NCBI GenBank assembly: GCA_963681505.1 | Contig: OY811985.1 | Location: 62,001 to 126,000 of the forward strand | DNA length: 64,000 nucleotides | From: Eunapius fragilis | Lineage: Eukaryota; Porifera; Demospongiae; Spongillida; Spongillidae | Direction of reading: 5' to 3' | Shown here: positions 1 to 10,860 of the stretch, one piece after another | Position numbering within the stretch: the first letter of the stretch is position 1 | Layout of the letters: the number at the start of each line of letters is the position of its first letter | Translations under genes and position numbers: made by a program | The notes under the pieces: model-generated | Database searches by the model: none | Told to the model about the DNA's origin: nothing | Seen by the model: the letters and a program-made list of their open reading frames with translations, nothing else

Positions 1-1273
1 ACACATGTAACACAAGTACATGGTATCCAGCAGTACGCAGATATGCGTATCCCGCATTTAGAAATGAATAATTATGACATACGATACGTATGCACATCTG
101 CATATACTGCGTATAATCGGTTAACCATTCTTTTAACTTGAAATATAGAAGCTCTAAACAGTGGTAAAATAAGATAAAACTTTATCCCAATATAGCAGAT
201 GGAAAAAGCGTGCTGGACCATGATATTTCTACTTCAACATACTTCCTTGATGCTGTTCCGCACTTAGTTACTTCATACCTTTTTATCAATAGTCAAACTT
301 TCAAATTTTCCAATCAGAGCATCATAGTTTTCCACCTGACCTACATGACACAGGAGACAAGAAAAATTTTTTAAAACAATGGCACAGTGCATGCTATCTG
401 GTGTGCTACAATATGTTTATTGGTTCATGCAACGGCACCCGTGGGGACTAATAGTGGGCCAATTACCCATGAGCTGGGTTACAAATTAAAGGGTATGGCT
501 ACAGAGGGAGCCCCTTTACAACTTTTTAAATATTGGCCAAGTGGATACTTTTATGTGGGACTAAACTAAATCGTAACCCCTACTGCACACCTGACTCTTC
601 ATCACGCGGTGAGATCTTTACTTCTTGACTCCCGCCACTGTACAAAGGCAAAAAATAACAAATTAATGTAGACCAATAATGCATATGAACGATAACACAA
701 ACCTTTCAAACAAGTAGTCTGCTGAAAAGCCAAATGCTGGACTTGAGTCGCATAATGGTTTTGTTTCGTCTTCCAAATTCAATCCTCTTTCACCGTCTAC
801 GTATTGTACGCCCGACGCCATTGTCCCTCGGTAGTGCCTGCAGAAGTGAATATTTACTGACACATGGCAAGTCATAAGTGCCTAAATAAATAACAAGGCC
901 ATTACGATTTCGCAAAACGTAACCCTTCCTCGAGTTCACCTACCTATCAAGTACGGTACGCACGCCCTTCTTATACTCGAGTCACAAAACGAATGGATAC
1001 AAAGCTACGCGAGCGCTATTGTCTGGAACCGGAAACAAACAAAAAGCACAAGCCAACGTACCCCAGGCTAGCTAAGTTCACAATTCAAAAATGTGGCATC
1101 ACGTGATACCGTACGTTTTTATTAATAACCAATGTTATGAATTTTTAAAAGAAGTCAACTTCAAGTGTCGATCGATGTTTTTCATCTGCTTAATAGCGAC
1201 TTGGGCGTATTCCTTGTAGGTCCGTGTACTTTTCCACATTTTAATTTCTCGTCTTTCTATTTATACATGGAGG
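1..1273. other. No recognisable gene
   Basis: I find no coding exon, transposon end or tandem repeat that I can support here. Short open frames exist but have no recognisable motif. The stretch ends where similarity to the inverted-repeat framework X begins (GACCTTTTGGGC at about 1274). Confidence 0.4.
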
Positions 1274-1568
1274 ACCTTTTGGGCTCGAATGTCAACGTTG
1301 CACGTGATCGAATTCAATTTGTGGCCTAAATTCAGCGCATCGCAAAGTATTGGAAAATGAAAAATGAATTATCGTCGTCTTTATCAATATAATGAACAAT
1401 GCACCATCTGCAACGGAATAATGGTATGGAAGCGGTGCCGACCTTCTCCAATGACCGGAATCGATCCCTCTGCACGGAACACGTACGCCCTGTAGGAGTG
1501 TGTACCTATTTATAAGTTGTTGCGTTCTCTATCGTGTGATGTGTACCCGATGCTACAAACAGTATAAT

Positions 1569-1616
<48 letters not shown>
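1274..1616 (+). repeat. X1 left arm, outer part
   Basis: Matches 33070-33428 in reverse complement, 46799-46985 directly and 54754-54876 in reverse complement. It contains the block AACACGTACGCCCTGTAGG and ends in the (GT)n tract. The arm resumes at 10114 after insertion of E0, as shown by the uninterrupted copy at 46800-47760. Confidence 0.7.
1571..1616. repeat. (GT)n microsatellite, insertion site of E0
   Basis: About 46 bp of pure GT. The same tract is uninterrupted in X2 (46954-46985) and, as AC, at 33069-33130 and 54754-54774. E0 is inserted inside it, so its target duplication cannot be read. Confidence 0.9.
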
Positions 1617-1617
<1 letters not shown>

Positions 1618-2068
1618 ACTGTGCAAAAAACCTAGTATGCGCTAGCGTATATTTTTGCGTATATTTCGCGTATACCATCAATATACCAAGGGTAGTGTAT
1701 ATTTCGAATATCCACCTGGTATATTTCAAGAATCCCTAGGTGACAATTATTCATTGTGCGTATTCTCGAAATATCACGTATACGCACACCGCAATGAATT
1801 ATGCAACGCATTCAAATCTAAATAACTTACATGTATAACTTTGATATGAATAATTTGAACCGCAGTATGCCTGCTATGTGAATTCGAACGTAGAGCATTA
1901 TGGACGTTTACCACTTGAACTATAAGCGTCGGTACGTATGTAAGATATTAATGATGCATGGCATGGCTTAACAGGTGGGTAAGATAAGTGAGGAGGACAG
2001 GAATGGGGGTGTGTATGCCAGGGTTATGTGTTATCGCATGCGTCACTGTTGACCAGTGGGTACTTTAG

Positions 2069-2084
2069 CACTGGCGGATACAGT

Positions 2085-2116
<32 letters not shown>

Positions 2117-2224
2117 GAGATCATATTCACGATCAATTTTCACCATATATGGTGTTGTTGAGTCGATATATGGTTAAAATTGATTGTGAATATCATCTCA
2201 ACCCCCCCTCTGTATCCGCCAGTG
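2069..2224. mobile_element. MITE with CACTGGCGGATACAG ends
   Basis: A 156-bp element with 15-bp inverted termini CACTGGCGGATACAG, flanked by the 5-bp direct repeat TTTAG (2064-2068 and 2225-2229). The inside is a near-palindrome with a run of about 30 G next to the left end and CCCCCCC next to the right end. The GGCGGATACAG core also appears at 57184, at the presumed end of the hAT element. Confidence 0.75.
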
Positions 2225-2589
2225 TTTAGGCAACACTAGCTAAGTTAACGAATGCGTAATTGTATGCTGTATACCAGTGGGTCAATGTGTCTACAGGATG
2301 GTAGGAAGCATGGGAGGCCATGTTTGACCGGGAGCAATCTTTGTAACCAGGTAGCCCAGCAGGGTGGTGAATTGGCCGCCCATGCAACCATATATTTGCA
2401 GCTCATCATTTATATCAGCCATTGTTTTAAAGTGTGTGAGGGACCGGAGCAGGAGAATGGTCAAGATCCCCAGTGAGAAAGACCTAGAGTTGCAGAGGTT
2501 AGCTGATATGGTTCCTGACAAATAGGCCAACAGTATGATCACCACTGAAATAGCAGTGAAATAGCAGTGACACCTTGTGGTCTTGGCAC

Positions 2590-2830
2590 TTGCACTGTGT
2601 AAAAAGGGTTGTTATACTCGCCTGTATTGTTATACAAGTAGTTATACAGCATTTGTTATACACATTGCATATAATTGTGTATAACTGTGTATAATGGTAG
2701 TATGTCAGTTCTAATTAAAAAACCGCAGTGTAAAAAGGGTTGTTATACTCGCCTGTATATCCGCCTGTATATCATTGTTATACAAGTAACTGTTATACAC
2801 ATTGTGTATAACTGTATACATGTGATGCTA
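2590..2830. repeat. Imperfect tandem duplication rich in GTTATAC
   Basis: A block of about 110-130 bp containing AAAAAGGGTTGTTATACTCG is repeated at about 2597 and 2737, each followed by several GTTATACA/GTGTATAAC motifs. No coding signal is seen. Confidence 0.55.
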
Positions 2831-2834
2831 ATTT

Positions 2835-3646
2835 TATACCGCATCATAGCGAGGGCGTAATTCGTTGTTAATTGAGCTATTGGCCATTAATAATGGGCCA
2901 TTAAATTTAAATTCAAAAAGAAGATGGCTATACGTGTTCCGAAGTGTCAAATAAAGAAATCGCGAAAGGAAAGCGTATATCTGGTTGGTCGGAGTTCTGG
3001 CTAAAATGTATCGAGAGTTACGTTAGTAACTCTCATATAGGATTTGACCCCGATTATGAATGTCATTAAAAAAACGCGACCCGCTTCTAACAAGACTCCC
3101 GACGAGCGGATGGCTTACCTTGTTATCGTCGTCGTACAAGAAGGTAACAACAAGTAGTTTCGTGTTTGTTTGATGTCACAGAACCGCGTGGTTGTAGAGA
3201 ACAAAACAATTTTCGAAACTCGTACCCAGTCCCACGTATTTCTCGTTCTTCTTCTTGTTCTTGTTCTTGACCACGCATAACTCGGGATAGGAACACTTTT
3301 AAGAGATGAAAATCACACCAATGGCTTCAGAATTCGTTGGCATTCTCGCTTCTGTGGTCAAAACGTCTCGAGGCTGCATGACATATATCGGTGGCTGTGT
3401 TAGCAAATCACGTATAGTTAAGCTTACTGCACTGACACGACTCGGATAGGTCCTACTTCGCTCTTTATACGAAGTACTAGCAGTATACATCATGTAATCA
3501 AATGTGTACGGTCTGGGCACTACACGTAGTGGTAATTAACTGTGGCGATTATGTATTTTTAACAACGTGCACGTGCGTACTATAATCGTTCTTGTTATTC
3601 GATCGTAAGTTTGACGCTCTTTGTAACTTGTTTTTTTTTTTTCAAA
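2835..3646. other. Unrecognised sequence upstream of DPE-repeat pseudogene
   Basis: No transposon end or coding exon was recognised. It may hold the former promoter and 5' UTR of the pseudogene starting at 3647. A short inverted block (GAGAGTTACGTTAGTAACTCTC near 3010) can form a small hairpin. Confidence 0.3.
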
Positions 3647-4132
3647 ATGCCTTCACGTCAGGAAAAGAAGAAAGCCAAACGACGTCATGAGCATAGTACC
3701 TCAAAACTAGAGTCGACATATTAGATTCAGCCCGAGCGGAACTACAAAGCAGAGCCTGAAAAGAAGCGGGCCTCTCAACGTGAAAAATATCGAGCAGAGC
3801 CTGAAAAGAAACGTACCTCTCGACGCGCAAGGTATCGAGATGCGATTAGTAGACTGTAGGAAGGGGGGGGGGGGGTGGGGGGGGGGAGGGGGGAGGGTGC
3901 TGTCTGCTTCAGTCTGGCCCGATACAAAATGCGTTTGTGGGTTCGATCGCGCTGGGGCGACAATTAATAACCTCTCTTCTATTTCGGCCGCCCCTTAAAG
4001 CCCCCTCAGATCCTGAAAAGGAACGGACCTCTCGACGTGCAAGGTATCGAGCAGATCCTGAAAAAAGACAGCGATATTGCCATAGTCCTGAACGTGCATC
4101 TCGCTCGGCGAAAGAGTTAAGGTCACTCAAAG
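3647..4132 (+). pseudogene. DPE-repeat basic protein exon, broken
   Basis: The frame starts MPSRQEKKKAKRR and, after an in-frame TAG at 3722-3724, continues with repeats of about 13-15 residues around (A)EPEKKR and DPEKER with RARYRA between them. A G-rich insertion of about 150 bp (about 3855-4010) interrupts a repeat unit, and coding similarity resumes at about 4011. The exon ends at a good donor, AAAG then GTATGTCG, at 4132. The protein is very rich in Arg/Lys and likely nucleic-acid binding (inference). Related copies lie at 19887-20199 and in both arms of E4. I associate this repeat with sponge genomes, where it seems to form the start of larger, possibly transposon-encoded proteins; I cannot verify that here. 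It is a dead copy, with a stop and an insertion. Confidence 0.6.
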
Positions 4133-4226
4133 GTATGTCGTACGTTTACAACCTCCCTCTCATATCAAGATGGATTACTTAACATGCTATACGGCTCATA
4201 ATCGGGTATGAATAAAAATCAATGAA

Positions 4227-4520
4227 ACAAGTAAATAAAAAACATTCTCTATGAGAAAGTTGGTGGCATATAGGATTTGAAGGCAATGGTGGTGTAAAAA
4301 GGAAGGAAACAAGGGTCTAATAATAAGGGAAAATGGAATAGTCCTATATTTAGCACATTTCTATAATGTATGATATAGTATGTTGTTCGTGTGCTAAATA
4401 TAGGACTATTCCATTTTCCCTTATTATTAGACCCTTGTTTCCTTCCTTTTTACACCACCATTGCCTTCAAATCCTATATGCCACCAACTTTCTCATAGAG
4501 AATGTTTTTTATTTACTTGT
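4227..4520. mobile_element. Hairpin MITE (ACAAG...CTTGT), copy 1
   Basis: A 294-bp near-perfect palindrome with arms of about 130 bp, ends ACAAGTAAATAAAAAAC and its complement, and a loop of about 30 bp near 4360-4392. Shared internal motifs (TTAGCACA, GGAAACAAGGG) link it to 25928-26147 and 17132-17435. No clear target duplication is seen. Confidence 0.8.
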
Positions 4521-4524
4521 GTAT

Positions 4525-4860
4525 ACACATACTAGCTTAGTTTATGAATTACGCACATTTGAATTTGATTCGTCTACCGGTATTTGTATACAGTTTCAGT
4601 GATGATATGTGTGAAGCCAGAGATAGTACCATCTCTGGTGAAGCCAAAAAGGGCACCAAATAGCCCCAAGTTGTGTAGACGTCGCGTTGGATGGAGTGAC
4701 CACTGAAAGGTAAGCCAATGTAGTTTTGTAATTTTTCTGGGTTGTACCATGTATATAAATAATTTATGGTTGTCATACATACTATTATAATCAATTTTTA
4801 AAAGTCAAATTTTGAAATGGGCTGATTGTAACAGTGGCAACCAGCTCAGTATACACGCCC
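4525..4860. other. No gene recognised
   Basis: Contains only a small hairpin around AGAGATAGTACCATCTCT at 4618. No coding motif. Confidence 0.3.
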
Positions 4861-4869
4861 AGGGTCAAG

Positions 4870-5160
4870 CTACATGCTGCATATGTGTGTGATTGTGTGT
4901 GTGTGTGTGTTGTGTGTGTGTGTATACATGTGTATGTAATAGTAACATGTATGATATGTGTGTGCATTTGGTACATGTGTGTGCGTGTGTGTTTGTTGTG
5001 TGCATGTATGCGCATACATGTGTATGTGAGCATGTGTATGTGTACACGTTCAACGTGTGTTTATTCACTGATTCAATGTTCGTGTTACATTGGTCATGAT
5101 GTAATCTGTGCATCAAGCATGCAGGATCGGTGCTCTGGGTACATTGCATGTATATGTGTG
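4870..5160. repeat. GT-rich imperfect microsatellite
   Basis: Interrupted (GT)n with CATGTGTATG motifs. Open frames on both strands here read poly(Cys/Val) or poly(His/Thr) and are not genes. Confidence 0.7.
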
Positions 5161-5228
5161 TTCTGAGTTATTGGTGAGACAAGCGTATGCCGTTTGACAG
5201 TCTGATGCACATGAACAATGGCCTCCTT

Positions 5229-6805
5229 GATAATAATGTGCTCACCTCATGCTATCATGTGCTCACCTCATGCTGACATCATGTGCTCACCTTATGCTGT
5301 CATGTGCTCACCTCATGCTGACATCATGTGCTCACCTTATGCTGTCATGTGCTCACCTCATGCTGACATGATGTGCTCACCTCATGCTGTCATGTGCTCA
5401 CCTCATGCTGACATGATGTGCTCACCTCATGCTGTCATGTGCTCACCTCATGCTGTCATGAGCTCACCTCATGCTGTCATCATGTGCTAACCTCATGCTG
5501 TCATGTGCTCACCTCATGCTGTCATGAGCTCACCTCATGCTGTCATCATGTGCTCACCTCATGTTGTTATCATGTGCTCACCTCATGCTGTCATGTGCTC
5601 ACCTCATGTTGTCATCATGTGCTAACCTCATGCTGCCATCATGTGCTCACCTCATGCTGACATGTGCTACCCTCATGTTGTCATCATGTGCTAACCTCAT
5701 GCTGTCATGTGCTCACCTCATACTGTCATCATGTGCTAACCTCATGCTGTCATCATGTGCTAACCTCATGCTGTCATCATGTGCTAACCTCATGCTGTCA
5801 TGTGCTCACCTCATACTGTCATCATGTGCTAACCTCATGCTGTCATCATGTGCTCACCTCATGCTGTCATCATGTGCTCACCTCATGCTGTCATCATGTG
5901 CTCACCTCATGCTGTCATGTGCTACCCTCATACTGTCATCATGTGCTAACCTCATGCTGTCATCATGTGCTAACCTCATGCTGTCATGTGCTCACCTCAT
6001 ACTGTCATCATGTGCTAACCTCATGCTGTCATCATGTGCTAACCTCATGCTGTCATCATGTGCTAACCTCATGCTGTCATGAGCTCACCTCATACTGTCA
6101 TCATGTGCTCACCTCATGCTGTCATGTGCTCACCTCATACTGTTATGTGCTCACCTCATGCTGTCATGACCTCACCTCATGTTGTCATCATGTGCTCACC
6201 TCATGCTGTCATGTGCTCACCTCGTGCTGTCATCATGTGCTCACCTCATGCTGTCATGTGCTATCCTCATGCTGTCATCATGTGCTAACCTCATGCTGCC
6301 ATCATGTGCTCACCTCATGCTGACATGTGCTACCCTCATGTTGTCATCATGTGCTAACCTCATGCTGTCATGTGCTCACCTCATACTGTCATCATGTGCT
6401 AACCTCATGCTGTCATCATGTGCTAACCTCATGCTGTCATCATGTGCTAACCTCATGCTGTCATCATGTGCTAACCTCATGCTGTCATGTGCTCACCTCA
6501 TGCTGTCATGTGCTCACCTCATGCTGTCATGTGCTCACCTCATACTGTCATCATGTGCTAACCTCATGCTGTCATCATGTGCTAACCTCATGTTGTCATG
6601 TGCTCACCTCATGTTGTTATCATGTGCTCACCTAGTACTGTCATGTGCTCACCTCATGCTGTCATGTGCGCACCTCGTACTGTCATCATGTGCTAACCTC
6701 ATGCTGTTATCATGTGCTAACCTCATGCTGTCATGTGCTCACCTCATACTGTCATGTGCTCACCTCATACTGTCATGTGTTCACCTCATACTGTCATCAG
6801 GTGCC
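5229..6805. repeat. 1.6-kb minisatellite of 21- and 24-bp units
   Basis: About 70 units of a 21-bp repeat (ATGTGCTCACCTCATGCTG plus TC) alternate with a 24-bp version that has an extra ATC and often TAA for TCA. Both lengths are multiples of three, so long open frames run through it (for example 5537-6082, 5664-6323, 6179-6808). Their products are simple MLSSCAHL- or HVLTSCC-type repeats with no signal peptide or unique flank. A higher-order duplication of 663 bp is visible: the rare CTGCCATC variant at 5633 recurs at 6296 with the same neighbours. I treat it as a non-coding minisatellite inside E0. Confidence 0.9.
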
Positions 6806-7974
6806 TGATGAAGATGGTTTGGTATTTAATGCTAGCATTTCTACTTACCCTAATTACCTAATAATGTCTACAAAACCACATCACATGATCTTAACACTCA
6901 CCTTGCATGCACACACATGCGCACACACATACACACATACACACACATACACATACTTGAAGAAGTTGCCAAGGGGTAATACACTCACACAGTTGGTGGG
7001 ATGGCTGCTTTGCCACACCCCATGATGAGGCTACCATGATGCATGTAGCTACAGTCTTGATAACTGGGGCACTCCTGCCAAAGGGGAGGGTTGGTGGACT
7101 AACTGTGGGCTGTTAGCACTGAAGTTTGATTGCTTTGGTGTCACTCTGAAGTTTTTATAGTTCACTGTGTGATGTTTAGTCAGTGCCAAATAGACCCAGG
7201 CAGCAATATGTTTTGGTGCCTAGCTGTGTAGGGCTTTCATTGTTCTGTGAACATTCTTACATGTAGTGGTTGTATTGAAGGACCTTTTGGGAGGATATTG
7301 GCATGTGTGCAGCTACATAGATAGGGTACGCATGTGTGTGTATCTGTGTCTGCATGTCACTAGCAGAAAAAAGCACAATTCTGTCAAGATGTGTGTATGC
7401 ATGTGTCTGCATTTTATACCAGTATGTGCATGTGCATCCACATATGTTTACAATTGTCTGTACATGCTTATATCTGTGTGAGTAGGTGAAGATGCTAAGA
7501 ATGTGGTTTGAAAGAGGCGAATGTGATTTTGGAGCATTCAGAATGAAAATGTTTAGCTAGAGGCTTGGCGCTTGGAGGTGGCACCAGTATTACTGCCATT
7601 TAGTAGCTGAGTGCACTAAGAATCTATCCTTCTCAATAGTCTTCATCCAAATTGTATGTATGGTATGTTTGCATGGTGTGATATCTTTAAATGATATATT
7701 TTCACCCTGATAGGATCAAGCCTTACATCAATTGAATGAAACTGAAAGATCTGATGTGAACTTACATTTGTTGTATTGTTACATCTTTACATGTACATGT
7801 TGTGTACTATTCTATCTCCACTTGTGAGACTAGCTGGGTGTAACCGAACGTTTCCATACATGTACATGTCATGTTAATGTACATACATAGAAGTCTTACA
7901 AAGGGGTGTGGCCATTTATTACTATATAGCAATGACACAGTACACTTTTTCTATGTCTAATACGGTCATGTGAT
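6806..7974. other. Unrecognised region with AC/GT-rich patches
   Basis: An AC-rich patch at 6907-6955 and GT-rich sequence at 7320-7480 are visible. I find no exon, transposon terminus or tandem array that I can support. Confidence 0.35.
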
Positions 7975-8730
7975 CAAATGGAATCAGGATAGCAGCCAGA
8001 CCTGGTGTGCATCAGATTGAATCTTTTTTTATGAAATCAGGGTATCCTGATTCTATTTGATGCACATTGGTCTGGTCGCTACCATGTTTCTATTTGATGC
8101 TCACTAGGATCTGGTTGATACCACAATCCTATCAGCTGCACACCAGAGAATGGCCAATAGCTTTATTTGATGCACACCAGGTCTGGCCGCTAATATGATT
8201 CTGTCTGATGCACACTGCTACCATGACCCTCACATTAGGAATTGCCACGTACTAGCATATCAAGTAATGCGAGCAGCAGTCCCTGGTGTGCATCATATAG
8301 AATCATGTTAGCAGCCAGACCTGGTGTGTATCAAATGGAATCATATTAACTCGTCTGCATCATGTAAAGACACGCTAGTGGCCAGTCGCTGTTGTACATC
8401 TGGTAGGTTTGTGATATCGATCAGACCCTGGTGTGCATCAAATAGAATCATGTTAGCAAACTGACCCAGTTTGCATCAAATTGAATCATTAAATTCTAGT
8501 AGTGGCCAATCCCTGGTGTGCATCTAATAGAATCTTGGTAGCGACCAGACCTGGTGGGCTTCAAATAGAATCAGGATAGCGGCCAGACTTGGGTTTGCAT
8601 ATTTGCATCAAATAAAGTGGCAGTCCCTGGTGTGCATCTCATAGAGTCATGTAGTAGGTGTGCATCAAATAGAATCATGTTAGTGGCCAGACCAGGTATT
8701 GTAATACAGTCTTGTGTACATCAAATAAGT
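7975..8730. repeat. Degenerate repeat array with units in both orientations
   Basis: Copies of roughly 50-60 bp built from CCAGACCTGGTGTGCATCAA and TAGAATCATGTTAGC occur about a dozen times. Units at 8040-8220 are inverted relative to those at 7978-8030 and 8280-8700. Intermediate divergence suggests an old array. Confidence 0.7.
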
Positions 8731-9085
8731 CATTTCTAAGTTGCTTTTGAAACCCCACTCTGAGCAGAACAAATACAGTGTGTACGAGGCTTCTTGTCAA
8801 ATAAATGTAACGCGCATGCGTAGACTCTTCAGAGCCGCATGCATATATGGCGTCATCGTCGGGAAATCTACTGCAACTATAACCGTACGTTCCTATCATC
8901 CAGAAGAAATATCTTAGGTGGGTCTTCAAGTAAATTGAGGGACTAGTGGCTAATTCCCAAGTCTCTCCTCTAACAGGTCCCCGAGAAACGATGAAGTCAT
9001 GTCGTCACAGCAGAACCTACATGTATATCGATACTAGTACGATGATGACGAAGAAGACCGCGCCAAACCCTAGGTCCTAGGCAGC

Positions 9086-9611
9086 ATGGCGATGCTGTTT
9101 GCACGGTCCGTTACACTACTGCATGCAGGAGGTTGCGAAACTACAGATCCAAAACTGTCTCAAAGCGATGCTGTAAGACCAACTCGAGGGAAAAGGACAT
9201 CACTTTCTGTACAGGTACAGTAACGTTATATCGGCTTTTTTTTTCCTTCTGAGGAGAATCCAGCTGAAGTCTCGAAGCGTAAGCAGTGATCATCACCTTT
9301 TTTTTCTCGATCAAATTTAGAGACGTCATACAAACTAGCAAAGGCAGAGTGGGTAAGAGATTGCGTTTTCATTCACACTTGCTGTTTATCAGTGTCTGTT
9401 GTCAGAATTGACAAATTATACGAAGAGCGGAGATAAAGAAGTAGCGGATTGCTTTGGAGTATAAGGTAATGGCTTCGTTTGTTTTAACCCTGTATATTCT
9501 CTGCAGCTAGACAAGGAAACTTCAGATTCAGCTGAGCTTGTCAAGCAATCCCGCCGTCAGTGTAGGCCTCTGTTTGCATTTGTATCGTATGGATGCTCTA
9601 TTTTGCTGTAG
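9086..9611 (+). CDS. Small two-exon gene model, function unknown
   Basis: Exon 1 is 9086-9214 (ATG, 43 codons, starting MAMLFARSVTLLHAGGC) and ends CAG before a GTACAGTA donor. Exon 2 is 9507-9611 (34 codons plus TAG), after the acceptor TATTCTCTGCAG. The 292-bp intron is phase 0 and the frame joins without a stop, giving 77 aa. The product has a short hydrophobic N-terminus, then a polar, basic middle. I recognise no family. It lies near the right end of E0, so it could be a captured gene fragment, a fortuitous open pair of exons, or a real small gene. Confidence 0.35.
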
Positions 9612-10113
9612 CTATATGGACTATGGTGACAGTACAGGGAAGCAGTTTGAAGCCTACGCTCAACTACTGCCGCGCGTTTCGTTAGAAGAGGTTGCAATGG
9701 ATTTCTGAGCAACTCGTGGCAACGGCGGGTTGGAGGGCCACTACTGGAGTATCTCTTTCCTGGATGGCTGGAGAGCTTGAACGTTGTCTATTGATTGTAT
9801 TGCTTTATTAAATATTGATAATAATTTTAATACTTAATCAAGCCAGTATACAACGAACATAATCGGGTGGCGTACTCAATACAGTATACGGTCAACGTAG
9901 GTACAGTGTAGTATCCGGAGACATTAATTAGAGAATCCTCCATAAGCGCACGTGATACATTTGAGGATACTCGAAATATACGCAGTGCGAAATTGGTTCT
10001 ATACGCAAAATATACCAGTGGGATATTTCGCGTATACGCACGCGTATATTCATGCGTATACTCGAAATATACGCAAAATATACAATAGCGTATATCCTAT
10101 TTTTTGCACAGTG

Positions 10114-10860
10114 TGTGTGTGTTGACGAAGATTAATAGTGTGTCTCAAGTTTTTACGTAGCTATACCTCAATCGCCAGTCAGCGTCCTGTTTAATGGCAT
10201 ACGAAATGTGATCAAATGTGACTGTTTAGCCATAGATTATAAATCACCTTAATTATGACCTTACGGAACCCTTCCTCTTCACCCTCCCTCCCTCTCCCTC
10301 TCCCTACCTACCCCTGCCTTTCTATACCTATAGAGTGTGTACAACAACAGCACTGACAATTCTAAGATGGTTGCACAAGGTCAGAGTACTTTATCAGGTT
10401 GTCATAGTACCTAATAAGATCAATGGTGCAAAGCATGATCTGCCTCTGGGCTTCGAATGGATTGTCAACTGTTCCAATTAATGTCATGTATCCCTTAAAG
10501 CTTACTGATGTTGTCATTTCTTGCATGCAACATGCACAGTTCGTGACAAATGAAGCCAGCTTTGTGACCTGAAGTAGAGGGCCCCATGGTTATAGTTCCC
10601 CTGCTTAGGCAGGCACATCCTTGATGTCTACTTTCAAATACAGGAAGAGCAGGCCAGTACTAGTGTATATCAATTAACACTGCAATAGGAAGTAGAACCA
10701 AGAACTGCATGTTAACCAAAGGGGAGATATTATATCTAGTTCAAGAAGGCATGCATGCTGGTGATGTATGTGTGTGTATTGTATGTGTGTGCATGTATGC
10801 ATGCATGCATGTACATGTACGTATGTATATAATTATGATTATAATAATAATAATTATATA
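10114..10860 (+). repeat. X1 left arm, inner part
   Basis: Continues the X arm after E0. It is nearly identical to 46980-47760 and, over its first half, to the reverse complement of 32690-33060 and 54340-54755. It includes a CCCTCCCTCTCCC stretch and, on the minus strand, the conserved exon 10362-10568. Confidence 0.75.
10362..10568 (-). CDS. Conserved terminal exon in X arms, unknown product
   Basis: On the minus strand an acceptor CTCTACTTCAG is followed by 68 codons and TAG. The peptide contains SFKGYMTLIGTVDNPFEAQ and ends KYSDLVQPS. The copy in X2 (47235-47447) has the same frame plus a two-codon insertion that creates a TAG. The right-arm copies (near 32660-32843 and 54290-54511, plus strand) share CTCCMQ(E/D)MT and LIEYSDLVQPS but differ in the middle. 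Conservation of the C-terminus across diverged copies suggests former coding function. No family recognised; it may belong to the X element or be a captured host exon. Confidence 0.4.
   Translation of the reverse strand, partial: VTKLASFVTNCACCMQEMTTSVSFKGYMTLIGTVDNPFEAQRQIMLCTIDLIRYYDNLIKYSDLVQPS

Larger units (their letters stand above)
1617..10113. mobile_element. E0: 8.5-kb element with CACTGTG termini
   Basis: The left end reads CACTGTGCAAAAAA and the right end is its exact reverse complement. Both ends are followed inward by clusters of a GCGTATATTT-type motif in several copies, i.e. subterminal repeats. The X2 copy shows the empty site, because the flanking X sequence is continuous there. 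The interior holds a MITE, a DPE-repeat pseudogene, a hairpin MITE, a 1.6-kb minisatellite, an inverted degenerate repeat and a small two-exon gene model, but no transposase. CACT(G) ends fit CACTA/Chapaev or Transib-type elements; the superfamily is undecided because the target duplication is hidden in GT repeats. Confidence 0.7.

Noticed and set aside
387-875. Short open frames at the start of the window
   Set aside because: 60-70 codons, no motifs, normal chance length for this base composition.
1617-1640. True RAG-type recombination signal
   Set aside because: The heptamer and nonamer-like bases are adjacent, with no 12- or 23-bp spacer, and no RAG-like gene is present.
5229-6805. CRISPR-like array or long Ser/Cys/His-rich proteins
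   Set aside because: Units are contiguous without unique spacers, and the peptides are simple repeats in three overlapping frames; this is a minisatellite in animal DNA.
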